From Thuidium tamariscinum (taxonomy: Eukaryota > Streptophyta > Bryopsida > Hypnales > Thuidiaceae), in NCBI GenBank assembly GCA_947034885.2, contig OX344751.2:22196001-22260000 (forward strand): 64,000 nt of DNA, read 5' to 3'. The notes under the pieces were generated by a model. That model worked only from the letters and a program-made list of their open reading frames with translations. It ran no database searches and was not told the DNA's origin. The stretch's first letter is position 1. Each line of letters opens with the position of its first letter. Below are positions 36,561 to 48,143 of the stretch, piece by piece. A program made the translations under genes and the position numbers.

Positions 36561-37735
36561 CATCTTCCTACCTTCTTTGTGAAAGAGAAAGATGGACGTT
36601 TATGAATGTGCCTTAACTATCAACTATTGAAGCCTCAACAAGGTGACAATCAAGAATTAGTACTTATTGTTGATTTGTTGTTGGTTCTTGAACTACTTGA
36701 CCAACTTCGTCAAGTAAAGATTTATATCAAGATTTATTTACAATGAGCATATAATTTGGTATGTATTAGAGAAGGCGACAAATGAAAGACTATATTTTGT
36801 ATAAGGTATGGCCATTTTGAATAGACTATCATACCTTTTGAACATACTAATGAGTCAATTGTTTTTTAGTACTTGATGAATGATGTATTTTAATAATTTT
36901 TAGACATCTTTTTTTTTGCTATTGAGATGACAACCTCATATATTCTAAGGATGCAAAGCAATATAAAGAACATGTGAAATTGGTCCTTTGAAAATGTTTT
37001 ATCAACAATGATACATCAATGATGCTTTATCAAGACAATCCAATCTTATTCCCCCCCCAAAAAAAGGAACTAGCATATGATCAATAATAGATGATAATCT
37101 ATAAGCTTGACCATCTTTGTTTACAAGCGACTCATATTTCAATCCTCGTAGAATCCAATTTCCTAGACAAAATCCAAGCAACCTTAGCTATAGGCTCCTT
37201 TGTGTTTGACATTAAATATTATCTTAGCAATGACACTTAAGATTCTAGTAAATTCAAGATTGAGGGAAAACTTTTATATTTTGAAGAATGTTTATATGTT
37301 CATTATCGACTACTTATAATTTTGCAAGCTTGTTACAATCTTTTGGCTATTAGACATTTTGGATTCAATAAGATGTTAGAGTTTATTTTTTGTGACTTTT
37401 GGTGGCCTCAAATGTGAAAGACTATTAAAAATTTTGTACACTCTTGTGATACATGTTTTTAGTCTAAGAATACTCGACACCATCCATATGGATTATTAAC
37501 AACTATTGCAAATTCCCAAGCAACCATAGTCATCTATTTCTATAAACTTCATCACCAACCTACCACCTTCAATCAAATTTGATACTATTTGTATGATAGT
37601 GGATTGATTTTCAAAGATGGCTCATTTTGTTCTATGTAAGAAGACAATTATAGGGGAAAAAACAACCAAACTCTTTATTGATAATATTCAACATTACCAT
37701 GGATTACTTGGCCACATCATATTAGAATGAAGATC

Positions 37736-38063
37736 CATTACATGATTTTTGAAGCCTTTAGAAGATTGTGAGTTCTTAGACTAAAGAAACGTTATGGAGG
37801 AACTTTAGAAACTTTGTCATGTAAATAAGTTAATGTGGTCAAGACATTGCAAGAGACATTGTCACAATAATACTAATGATATATATGTATGATTAAAAAA
37901 ATCAATTTTTAATTTTTAAATACATTATGAATTTTTTGAATATTTTTTTAACTTAAAAAAATAATTGATAAATCAAGCCATTAAGGGTGAATTTAGTGTC
38001 CAAAGAATAGTTTTGGGGAACAATCCCAAAAATGTCTATTAGAGGACTGAAAAACCATGTAAT
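37736..38063. mobile_element. Family D-like MITE copy 3, in integrase
   Basis: Inverted ends CATTACATGATTTTTGAAG and CAGTCC-type ..AAAAACCATGTAAT. The interior (TTTAGAAGATTGTGAGTTCT) matches copy 1. It separates integrase text GHII from ISKF..SLFDILKV, contiguous in intact elements. Confidence 0.75.
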
Positions 38064-38355
38064 ATTAGTTCATAATTTCCAAATTCTAGTAATCATTATT
38101 TGACATTTTGAAAGTAATGATCAAATTTTTGATAGCATTTCATCCTCAAATAGATGGACAAACCAAGTGGATAAATCAAATCTTTAAAAAATACTTGTAA
38201 TGTACCATCATTTATCATAAAGATGATTTGATATCATTGATGTTGCTAGTAGAGTTTGCGTACAACAATACTACTATAGTGTACATGCATTGATTCATGA
38301 TTTTCCATTCTACATCAACTTTATCTATAATTACCAAAAAATTAATATGTTATTA

Positions 38356-38575
38356 GGGTGATTGCAAGAAACACTTGTCCTTTTTTTTGTCCCCTTGACC
38401 TTTACCACGTAGTTTTTACTCATAACTTTTTCATCTTTTGTTTGTTTGACTTAAAATTTGGAATAAAGTTGAACACAAAATTTTTACATACTATGTAATT
38501 TTTTCAATTTAAAAAAAAAATTATTTTACTATTTTTAAATTGTCCCCGATTGGGTGTCTACCTTGGGTTGAATGA
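38356..38575. mobile_element. Family F element copy 5, 3' truncated
   Basis: GGGTGATTGCAAGAAACACT preceded by ATTA. It breaks off after ATTGGGTGTCTACCTTGG, where gypsy LTR-like sequence resumes. No right terminus. Confidence 0.75.
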
Positions 38576-38739
38576 GTTCATCAATCTCAACAACTTCTAC
38601 GATGTCTAATTTATAGCTTTTAACTTGACATTCAATCACAAGTCTATTTCTATATATTCTTACTTCCTTTACTACATTGTTTTGCATTAATTAAGAATCT
38701 TTGTCACATTCTTACTCTTGTCTTGATACTCTTTGACAA

Positions 38740-40505
38740 TCCTATGTTTTGTCCCCTTTTCTTAAGATTGGTGGTTTCTTGGTCATAACTTTTGTATCGT
38801 GTGTCTATATGGTGTGAAATTTGAAATGAAGGTATATGTAGTAGTTAAAAACATTGAGTGATTTTTTCAACTCTTTTAAAAATGAGTTTAGGGTCATTGC
38901 ACGAAACACTTGTACTATTTTTGTCACATGGTACATGCTGAATTGTTTTTTGGCCATAAATTTTGCGTTTTGGCTCTAAATGACTCAAAATTTATAGGCA
39001 AGATATTTATAACTATTATATATCTTGTATATTTTTTGAAGATTTTTCAAAAATATTTTACTATTTTTAATCAGACCCGATATTTTGTTACAAATTCCAA
39101 TTTAGGGATTTTTAGTACTATTTTGAACCCAAAAGAACTAATTTTGAGGTGAAATTTGGAGAGAAGAATTTCAAAATATACTTATATCTATTGACTAAAG
39201 GAATTTTCAAAATAGTTAATTTTATGTGGTATAGAAGTCCACAAAGAGACCTTTGTGCTGCTTGCTTTTTGAAACATATAAAACATTATTTTTGTGGTTT
39301 TTTTTGTTCAAATCTCATCACCAAAGAGTCTTCTAAAATTAGGTTATTTTAGTTATTTTTAAGAAAATAAATCCTATTTTTTATTAATTAAAACATTGAA
39401 GTATCTATTTTCTTCACTAGAATTCTGTGTCTAGAATTCCAATGAAGAAAATACAACTTTGACATTTTAATTTGCAAAAAATTAAAAAAATGAATTTAAG
39501 AAAATATGAAAATTTTCATTTTAGAATACTTATTGGTGGTGAGATTTGAAAAGAAACCCTACCAAAATAAGGTTTCATATGTTCAAAAAAGCAAGCAATA
39601 TAAGGGTCTCTTTGTAGACTTCTATACCACATAAAATTAACTATTTTGAAAATTCCTTTGGTCAATAGCTATAAGTATATTATGAGATCATCCTCTCTAA
39701 ATTTCACTTCAAAATTAGTTTTTTTGGGTTCAAAATAGTACTAAAAACCCCTAAACTACAAAGTGTGACAAATTAACAAAATTGACTTTTAAATATGAAA
39801 TGAATTTTTAAAATTTCTGAAAAATAAGGATATCAATTGCAATCAAAATATCTAGAAATAGATTTTTTGTTTTTTGCATTGAGTTTATAATTCAAAAGTT
39901 AGAGCCTTATTTAAGAGGTTAAAAAAAAAGCGCAACAAATAGTACAGGTGTTTCGTGCAATCACCCTTTACTATTTTTGATTTGCTTCCAAATGTGTATC
40001 TACCTTGGCTATTACAGAGGTATTTAGTTCTATTTTTTGATCCCAAAATGCAAATTTGAAATTTCAAAATTACAAATTGAACATGTTGAAGGTCTACTAA
40101 CACTACAAGGACTAATGATGAGTTTTTTTGAAAATAAGAGCATGTTAATTACACACTTGGGGTCAAAGTGACTTTTCTTTATGCAAAAGCTATGAAAAAA
40201 GAAAAATCTTCTTATAGGAATTCTACAGTGCAATGCAAGGAAAAATCTTCTTTAGCAAAATGGAATTATTTTGAATTACTACAAATGAAAAGGTTCATAG
40301 ACCCTTTATCAACTATTTTTTGCTCCTAGGGGCTTTTGTAATTCTCTACAATGGTTTATAATACTCCATAATATAACAAAGTACTAAATTGATGGTTTAA
40401 ATTTGCAAGGATACTATTAACTTATAGTATTGGTAGTGCTACATAGTACTATTAGTCTTATGGCCAAATATTGCATTTTTGAGCCAGAAACATGGAGCAT
40501 TTTTT
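38740..40505. mobile_element. Family F relative hosting another F copy
   Basis: Sequence at 38750-38886 (GTCATAACTTTTGTATC, AAATTTGAAATGAAGGT) continues after the inserted copy at 39971 with CTATTTTTGATTTGCTTCC, as in copy 3. Both family termini are worn or missing (GAAACATGGAGC near 40485). Confidence 0.65.
38891..39966. mobile_element. Family F element copy 6, fold-back (TSD TTTA)
   Basis: GGGTCATTGCACGAAACACT to AGGTGTTTCGTGCAATCACCC, 1076 bp, TTTA at 38887-38890 and 39967-39970. Internal arms at about 39085-39300 and 39560-39780 are inverse copies (ATTTTATGTGGTATAGAAGT against ACTTCTATACCACATAAAAT), so the element could fold on itself almost entirely. Both termini carry the same C-to-G change in CACGAAACA, which suggests one arm templated the other. 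Confidence 0.85.
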
Positions 40506-42109
40506 TCAATTTTCCCTTTTCAGTTTCTAATCTCTTGTTGTATCTCATAATGAGATTGTTCTAACAATTTTATTTCACCCTATGAAATTTAATACATGAA
40601 AATCGTATACTTGGTTAAACTCTTTTAAAATTTTGATTGTAAACATGATTTCTTTTCTTCAAGCTTCAACTGATTTTTAGTATTATAGTAAATTGCCTTG
40701 GGAATAGCATTGAAAAATTCATGTTTCTGGTTGCTGGAGTTAGTTTCAACTTTTTCATTGCTCCCTTCTGCCAGCTACCTGTTATTGCGTGTAATTTTGA
40801 ATGAATCCTGTGCTGCAGGCGGGTGAGGAAGTGGCGTTGGTACCATGCGGATACGCAGATTGTAACACTTGGTTCTTTACGCAACTGTCCAATTCCAGCA
40901 CTGGCTTTAAGGATGTCAAATGCTAGAGATTTACGTTACGAAGACTCCTCGCCACTCCACGAAATTTGCGACATGAGCGAGGTTGGAAACATCTTCAGGA
41001 AACGAAGAATGGTTTCATTGCTATTTTCGACGAATGCTTACGTGATAGCAAAAGAATCTAGATACGAATTGATCGCCGATTCCCTGGTTTGTAGAAATTA
41101 TACCTGCTGGGTCTGTTAGAGCCAGAGATGCGAATTGCTCAGCTACTTAGATTACCCTTACGAGTTCGTAATTAGCGAGGGTGTTCTAACTTACAGCTTA
41201 AATTCGAGAGCAACTAAATGAAAGATGATTTTTTAGCCTAATTCTAACCACGTGGGGGTAAAATCAGCAAAAACATTGCCCTCAATTTTGGGTAGAACAG
41301 ACACACACTTATTAACGGTCATATCAATCACGGCACCATGAGTATTCCGAAATCCAAACCTCCCTCATGTTTCCCCCTCTCCCACTTTTGGCACAAGTGG
41401 AATCTGACTTGGTAATGTCGTCAATATCGAGTCTTAGAACGTCAAACGGCTGAGAGGTCTTCCACCATTCGGCTCGAGGAATGGTGGGTGTTATGTTACG
41501 AGTTGCGCGTACGACTTTTATTGCTGATTATTATCCAGTGAGAAATGTCCTAGAATTTAATCCCCAAGCACTTCAGTTCGTGCACGAGATTACCAATCTG
41601 GAAGAAATAACTTCCAGAACGAAACTCGATCCATGGAACAAAATCGGGTACGAAGTTAAGCGCATTATCTAGCTGCCAAAGACTTTCAACCGTGACAAGT
41701 CACCGCACTGAGGAAGACGACTTTAATTAAGTACAAGCCATCAAATGGATTACTAGTCTCACATTCTCAACACTTCACATCATTCGCGCATCCCACAAAA
41801 CACGACGATTAACGAGCACAATGAACGATCCAGTCAAGCAAGTTCCCAAGCGTAGGAATCAAGAACACAAAACCAAAACACTTCCATCACAAGATCGGAC
41901 CATGCATAAAGTAACGAAACAAAGCGAAGACCGAAAGAATACAAACTGCAACCGAAAATACGACGTGAACAAGAGCTGCAAAATAAGAACACCATCCCTA
42001 ATCATGTCACTCAACTTTCAGCCCACTACAAGCGGCGTTGATTTCATTTTATCTGGCCATTTCCAGATAGAAGACCTCACAACGTTCACATCCACTGACT
42101 TGTATGAAA
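40506..42109. other. Transition from AT-rich DNA to the gene island, no gene recognised
   Basis: An acceptor-like CTGTGCTGCAG precedes an open frame at 40823-41119, but the frame has no recognisable domain and I see no partner exon. Confidence 0.45.
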
Positions 42110-42587
42110 TCGATTGCAACACAAGAGCATCATGGCTCCAGACACCGGCCCCTTCTGCTTCGGGAGAGGGCTTCTGTGAAGTCTATCATTCTACCGATTC
42201 TTCACTGTCCGGCTCCAACCTCCCGAGACCAGCAGTCCATTCTTACTGGAATCCCATCATTGTCATCAGTAATTCATCGTCATCACTTCCAACTCGTCTG
42301 CCAGAAGGCAACTGTAATCAGTCACCTCCTCTGTAACAGCGGTTGCACGTACTCTACACTAAACTACAGAAGACATTTGCCTAAGTTCCAACTCTTCTCT
42401 CATGAAACAAGCTGCAGGAAAATAAAACAATCCGCAAGCCTGACTGAGGAGGTTGCATCTCTTCTTATTCTACACCAGGGACGCACACATCCGGGCTGCT
42501 CCAAGCGCAGCCTCGGTCTGGGTGTCCCTTTTCGAAGGACACGATGATCTCCTGGTCATCGTACGTACAATCAGCACCAATGTTAGT
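42110..42587 (-). other. Conserved 3' flank / 3'UTR of lyase gene 2
   Basis: Nearly identical to the sequence after gene 3 (60496-60740) for the first 240 bp or so, then moderately similar to about 450 bp (GGGAGAGGGCTTC, CCAGCTCCAACC-like strings). The plus strand over this block has long open frames, matched opposite gene 3; probably a by-product of nucleotide conservation. Confidence 0.65.
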
Positions 42588-44510
42588 CTACAATTTCAGG
42601 GGACCAGCGGCCTTGGTGAGGGCGGGAACCAAGTTGCCAGGCCGGGATGACGTGCTAAATGCCTTCGCATACACGCTCGCCGAAGTCGCCTTCGCGCCGG
42701 AACCGACGAAGTAAGCGCCCTTGGCGAAGACATCGCCGCTCGAAGCCCAGTTCCACTTCTGCCAACCACCGAACATGGGACCGTTGTCGTTGATGCGCTT
42801 CGTTACTTCTTTTTTGCCACTCGGGGTGAAGTAGTTGCCCTGGGAAAGAATGGTCGGGTCCTCACTGCCACCGATCGCATAAATGCTCCACCCAGAAGAG
42901 TAGTCGTTGTTCAGCACATGGAACACGCCGAAACGGCAACGCGGCAGGCGCTGGACCAAGCCCGGCCCGAACTTGTTGAACGCCACCGTCACCTTCATGT
43001 TGCGGTCCATGGTGTGGCTGGGGTCCGCACCCAACAACATCGTCTTGTCGTGCTGCTCGAAGAAGTTATTCGACACCGTCACCATCGTTGACCCGCGAGT
43101 CACATCCAGCAGTCCGTCTGTGGCCCTGGCCAGGTAGCAGTGGTCCACCCACACGTCGTGCGATCCCCAAATGTGCAAGCCGTCGCCGTCCGACTTGGGA
43201 CGCTTCACCAGCTTCGAGGGTGACGCGCGGACGGTGCTGGGTCCCGATGGCTTGATGTCGTGAATGTACAAGCCGTGGACAATGACATTGTTTGTCGTCT
43301 GAATGGTGATTTGCGACCCGCCCGTGATGTGCACATCGGCGCCACGCCCGTCAAGAGTCTTGAACGCGGTCACCCAGAGCTCACCTTTCAACCGTATGGT
43401 CATGCTCCTGGCGAAGATGATCCACAGGGGTCCATTGCGAGTCACGCCATAGCGCAGCGTGCCGGGTCGGGGATTTGTGAGGTCGTCGCCATTGTTGGTG
43501 ACGGTGTAGATGGGCCCGTTCTTTCCACCGATGGCATTGCGTCCGAAGCCGATGGCACAGTTGGCGAGTGCTTGACGATGGCTTCTCCAGTTGGGGTCGC
43601 AGCGCCAGCAGTCGTCGATGGGGTTTCCTGTGCCGCATCCGCCCATGGCCTTGGCGAGCGACGCCAGTGTCTCGTCAGCGGTTGTGGCGTTCAACAAGTC
43701 GGCCGCAGACAGACTCAGCCCACTGCAATCGACCGAATAATGGTTTGACTCAATTAAGAAGAACGTCAATGCCATGAACATCATAAAGCGGTCATCAGAT
43801 AGAGAGTAACTAAACGCAGTCTGTCGAAATGTGAAGTCCTCTCGCATTATTTTACAAGTTACGTCGCCTAGAAGTTTAATTACATTCCAAGAACACAAAT
43901 CGAATTCTCCACCGAGGGGCGGAATATACATAACAACATTGACGGAGGTAGAATCCCCGGCCCGAGAATTCTGTGAATAGAATTCGTTCAGAGAGGTTTC
44001 GCGAAAGCTTAATTTGGCATCGGATGGAGACGCTTACTCGTCATTGGCCTTGTACACAGTGTCGGCATCGGAGGTGTCGAAGAAAACTTCGTCGTTCTCG
44101 TACTCAGCTTGCGTATGCGCCTCTGGATTCGGTGTGTACGCCGCGTCATCGGCGAAGCTTGCAGTAGTGTCCTGGACAGTCTCGGGGGAATCCACGAAGG
44201 TGTCGAACGGGAGTTCGTTGTCCGTGGAAGCGAAAGTGTTGTCGTCGTAGTTGTAAGTGCTCGCGTCAGCGGTCGGCGTGGGCACCGTGTCTTGGGTGGT
44301 GAAAGACTCCTGCGTGGCGTCGAATTCCCAAGGGGCGTCGTGGCTGGCGAAGCTGGGCTCATCGTCCGCTTGAGTAGGGACGTACTCTTGAGTGTCGTAG
44401 TCGCCGGGCGCGGACCTGGCGTGGAGTGACGTCCATTGCAACGCCAGCACCACAACCACCAGCAAGGTGGAGGGTGGCACGAGTGTCCTGAACGCCATTG
44501 CGGTTGCCAT
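42588..44510 (-). CDS. Secreted pectate lyase (PL1 family), gene 2, two coding exons
   Basis: Exon 1 is 44510-44038 and exon 2 is 43722-42588, with a 315-nt phase-2 intron (donor GA/GTAAGC, acceptor GATTGCAG/TGG). Predicted 535 aa. Signal peptide about residues 1-37 (LVPPSTLLVVVVLALQ, then HARS). An acidic region of about 120 residues follows, with DTFVDSPETVQD and a conserved end EYENDEVFFDTSDADTVYKA. Exon 2 has the whole PL1 domain: CGTGNPIDDCWRC, DGDGLHIWGSHDVWVDH, TDGLLD and the catalytic-arginine motif QRLPRCR. It is expected to cleave pectate in the wall with Ca2+. Exon 2 differs from gene 3 at only five residues by eye, while exon 1 and the intron are well diverged, suggesting recent conversion or duplication of the 3' half. 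Start chosen as the Met just before the signal peptide; the frame is open further upstream. Confidence 0.94.
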
Positions 44511-44566
44511 TGCCCTGATACTTGGCCTAGACCTGTCTCTTTGGCAATCAGTTAACGCAGCTTCAC

Positions 44567-44968
44567 CTGCAATGGATTCCAGAATTGCACGCTCAAAAAT
44601 CGAATTCTGAGGAGATATTTGGCGGCTACAACTGCATATTTTCTTCGAGAACGGCATTGCCGCATTGGCATTCATGAGCTTGCCATACTTCAAACAAGGG
44701 CAAAGAGTTCATGAAATTAATAAGTAATACTATAGTGAGTTGTGGAAGACTAGTTGTCAATTTACATGCATTAAAAAGCTGAAGGCCTGAAGTAGAAATC
44801 TAAGTATGACTCACATGAATATTACAGTACCATAAATAAAGCAAAGAAATATATAACTGTCCTACCCTGTTCGACGGTTATGATTCAGAATGTCATGGGA
44901 ATGCTAGATTCGAATGCACAGGCCTAATCAGAATGGTCTAAGTGAAAAAAAGTTGATGGAGAGCACAC
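44567..44968 (-). other. Putative 5'-UTR intron of lyase gene 2
   Basis: Minus-strand donor CTACAG/GTGTGC at 44968 and acceptor CCATTGCAG at 44567. It parallels the leader intron proposed for gene 1. Not confirmed by transcript data. Confidence 0.45.
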
Positions 44969-45157
44969 CTGTAGTCTTCTTAGTTGCTGCTTCAAAGCAT
45001 GATCAATCCCTCTCTGAAGTGAAAGTGAGTCTGTAATCGACCACTGAGATAAGACTGCAATGTCCCTGAGATTATCTCTACCTCGGGTTGCCTGAGGCTG
45101 GGACTTTGGAGCAGATGAAGCGAGGGACCGATGAGTTTCTGATGCTCCAGCGGGGGT

Positions 45158-45331
45158 CTTATATACAGCTAAGGTAGCTTGTCAAATTTCTGGGTTTCTT
45201 CTGTCACCACCGTAAGCTTTCGAACGTGTGCAGTGGCAATTTTCTTTACCAGAAGGCGGCTGCTGGCTGTTTGCAGGCCCGACATTAGTGTGGGTTACTG
45301 TTCAATCGAGGGGGCAGCGCGGAGCTTGATT
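45158..45331 (-). promoter_or_regulatory. Promoter of lyase gene 2: TATA box and shared upstream block
   Basis: TATATAAG on the minus strand at 45158-45165 is followed by ACCCCCGC. The block at 45276-45331 (plus-strand CCCGACATTAGTGTGGG, TTACTGTTCAATCGAGGG and GCGCGGAGCTTGATT) matches the left-edge, gene 1 and gene 3 copies at a similar distance from the TATA. Confidence 0.74.
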
Positions 45332-48070
45332 CTTATAAGTCTTCCTCTGTTATGGGGAGTCCACTTCCACATCCTCTGTTTTTTACTTCACTCAAATTTT
45401 AGTTGATAAACCGTTTGTGGAGTTGACTTGGAACTCTTTGTGGTGTTCTGGGCCAATCAATTAATTTACAAGCGTTCACAAAAGCATTTGATCCTCATAG
45501 CTGAGGTTGGGGTGATATTTTCTACTCACTGCAGACGATTATTGCGAACACATCGAACAGGCGAACAGGAACAGGTAAATAAGATTGCAATTGCCATCAA
45601 TTTTCATTTACAATTGATACCAGTATTTGCTCTTACTCTTTCACCACGAAACAGTTCACTCTGAGTGAAATGGATTCGTATTCGATTAAGTCTTTACTCC
45701 CCAAAAGTATCTTCAGTTGCTGGTAAGTCAGTTTAAACTCTAAAGGGTTGATTTTGAGAACAATCATTTAACTGCCGTGTGCAATGCCATTTTCACGGAG
45801 TTAATTCTGACACAATTGAAATTAATTACGCTATTTCTAGATGATTCATCAGGGACCTCACAATAGCAGTCTGATCACAAAATGATGCCCCAGCCCACAA
45901 TCCCGCCCTGCCCTTTCCGTCCTTCACTCCTTCCTAGCCCGTTAACCAAAGTTCACGTTTCGGCTCCAGAAAGTGACGACGCCGTTACTGGACATACAGT
46001 GCAGTGGTTTCGAGGTCTCCCGCGGGCGCCAATTCACCGACTCCGACGCAGTATATACCGTTTGACCTGGTTTCCACAATTCAGCGGATTTCAAAAAAAA
46101 ATTTATTCCACAAGTTGCTTTCAAAGTATCAATGTTGGCTGCTTCAGAAATAAATTTTAAAAAAATCCAATGCTATGATGTGGCAGGCACATGCCATTGC
46201 GTCCTTGTCCGAGGATTCTGGGTCAACTGGTGGTCTGGAATGGTTAAGTCACATACCAGTGCCTCCAAACTTCCTTCAGTACCAAGCGATTGTGAATTAC
46301 AAGTTTTCCTGTTTTACAATCGCAATTAACTTAACATGACAGTTGCAAAATCTTGGATAGACTCTGCCTTCCATGATCAGTACATGTTATGGGGTGACAC
46401 AAAGACGACCCCCGCCCTGTCTTGGAAGCTAATGCTAATTACTGTGAGTGTCAAGGCGGTAAAGTGGCATTTCCATGGGCGCAAAAGTAATCACTTCTGT
46501 ACGATCATGCCAGCGTGTGCAAGTGGTTGAAGTTCCTGTAAGGCGAATTTTTAGGGTTTGGAACATCACACGTCCAACGACGAGTAAGCTTTGGACTCAT
46601 CAACTTGCTCTGCAATGCGCGCAGGTGACCGTGATTTCTGAAGTTTCTTCTTGTGAGCGCTTGTGAAATAGTGTAGGCGTCACAATTTTCGTGTTAAACA
46701 GCAGAGCCTCAGCTATGGAAAATAAGATTCGATGCTGCTCAGAGAACTCATTGATTCTCAGCCACTATTCGCTTAACAAGACATTCCAATACGCCGTGAA
46801 CCGCGTCACTTGAACATCTGGAGACTTCAAGCCTTGAAGAAAGTAAATTTTCCTAGAGGAAGAGGAGGACAGAGTGAATGACTTGGAAGAATGATTTGAA
46901 AGACTAATTTTTGTACCTTAAAAGTGAACGATCGACCTTTTGGTAATACTTTCACAGCATTTGTAAGGTACTCCATAGATAACAGTGACAGGGTTGCCAC
47001 TAATTCGGATGCTTTGAAGACCATAAAGGCCAGGAGGGGGGCGCGGCGCGCCCCCTTCACATTAAACTAATTCGGATGCAATTGTGAAGAATTACCAATT
47101 TTATAGAAATTAGCTTCCACCCTTCCTTCTCGCCCAAATCTAGCACCCGCTTCAGGGTTGTAACATGCTTGAGCTTTCCTTTCGGGGTTTTCTCTCGCTA
47201 AACTAGCGTCATGATGTTCGGAGTATTCGAACGAAGAATCGTCAGGTGTTTCGACAACTGATGGCCTCACTTAGAAACGAATGAATATTCTCGGATTCCC
47301 AGGTTTATATATAATAAAGCCCCAGGTGCTGTCAGGGCCGCGGATGCGCACTCTCAGTGATTTGATTCCAACCTCCAAGGTCAAAATGAGCCAGGAATCG
47401 AGAATCTATATGTTGATCAACTACAGTAAACTCCTGAGCGGTCAGCAGCTAGTGGACCTGGGAAAATCCGGGTTTGCACGTCTACAATAGCCATAATTAT
47501 TATTTGGAGTCATTCTTAATTAACTATAAGCGACTGAAGCATCCTAGATGCACTTAAATGAAGATGAACTCAAATCACTCAATTAAGCCACAAAGAATCA
47601 ATCAGAACTCAACTCAGACGTGGAAGATTTCCTCAAGTTTAGGCAGAACGGCCTCGACGTCAACCCCAGCATTCACGGGTGTTCCGACTTCCGAGCTCCT
47701 GCTCCCGCTCGTTTCCCTGCTCCCGCTTTCAGAAACATTGTAAAGTGACCGGATCACTAGCAAAATCTGTGGCTATTCAATGCATCAATATGCCAATATA
47801 GTACCTGCAAATACCGTGACTGGCGGGTGTGGCTTTTGTCCGGCCTTCTCCTCTTGCAATTGTTTCCTCAATTTGTGCTGGCCAACAACACCAAAATAAT
47901 TGCAAATACGAGGGAAATTCAGTATCGTACAGGGATTGCAACTGTGCGTCCATTCAAGCAAAGACACAACAGCATGGAGAACGCGGTAATAAAAGTGTGA
48001 TATACTACTGTAAGTGAGGTTTTTCCGTGGTGTGGTCCTCACTACTGTCGAATTTGTCGTCCCTTTCAAA
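45332..48070. other. Intergenic DNA, no gene recognised
   Basis: Moderate GC with scattered short open frames, none with a domain. Contains the 13-bp direct repeat pair at 47000-47079. Confidence 0.5.
47000..47079. repeat. 13-bp direct repeats around a GC palindrome
   Basis: CTAATTCGGATGC at 47000-47012 and 47067-47079 flank 54 bp that include GGGGGGCGCGGCGCGCCCCC (47036-47055). It looks like a target duplication around a tiny insertion, class unknown. Confidence 0.6.
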
Positions 48071-48079
48071 AATAGTGAA

Positions 48080-48134
48080 TTATCCTGTTTCGTTTTAACG
48101 CAGTGGGTCTTGCCCATTTGTTCAAACAAAAAAA
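48080..48134 (+). mobile_element. Severely 5'-truncated LINE insertion (3' tail only)
   Basis: TGGGTCTTGCCCATTTGTTC plus an A-run matches the 3' end of the LINE at 17407-22913 (GGGGTCTCCCCATTTGTTC). AATAGTGAA flanks it at 48071-48079 and 48135-48143. Typical target-primed reverse transcription product. Confidence 0.85.
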
Positions 48135-48143
48135 AATAGTGAA

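Larger units (their letters stand above)
34690..38345 (+). pseudogene. Ty3/gypsy pol (RT to integrase), broken
   Basis: Segments in order: YKEYHDVFEKKNVDM (34710-34755); after the E element, YDCIINLEKRVQP and FRFIYNL (35525-35590); HLPTFFVKEKDGRL and MCLNYQ (36561-36625); REGDK.KTIFCIRYGHFE (about 36770-36825); LMNDVF (about 36874); ACYNLLAIRHFGFNKMLEF with FCDFWWPQM, and HSCDTC...HHPYGLL (37327-37495, the HHCC zinc-binding domain); VVD.FSKMAHFV and TTKLFIDNIQHYHGLLGHII (37590-37730); AFHPQIDGQTKWINQIFKKYL (about 38137-38200) and EFAYNNT (about 38255). Stops interrupt nearly every segment. Dead copy. Confidence 0.88.
31570..38740 (+). mobile_element. Decayed Ty3/gypsy LTR retrotransposon with nested insertions
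   Basis: Plus-strand order: LTR remnant, gag, protease-RT linker, RT, zinc-binding and integrase domains, LTR remnant. LTR similarity: GATGTCTAATT, CTATTTTTATATACTCTTAC and TTAAGAATCTTTGTCACA at 31607-32013 recur at 38599-38713. The element is cut by D-type elements (31621, 36262, 37736), E-type elements (32853, 34764), an unknown insert (about 35655) and an F element (38356). Exact outer ends are not resolved. Domain text resembles plant chromovirus-type gypsy polyproteins. Confidence 0.82.

Noticed and set aside
40823-41119. 98-codon frame after an acceptor-like CTGCAG
   Set aside because: No homologue recognised and no upstream exon found.
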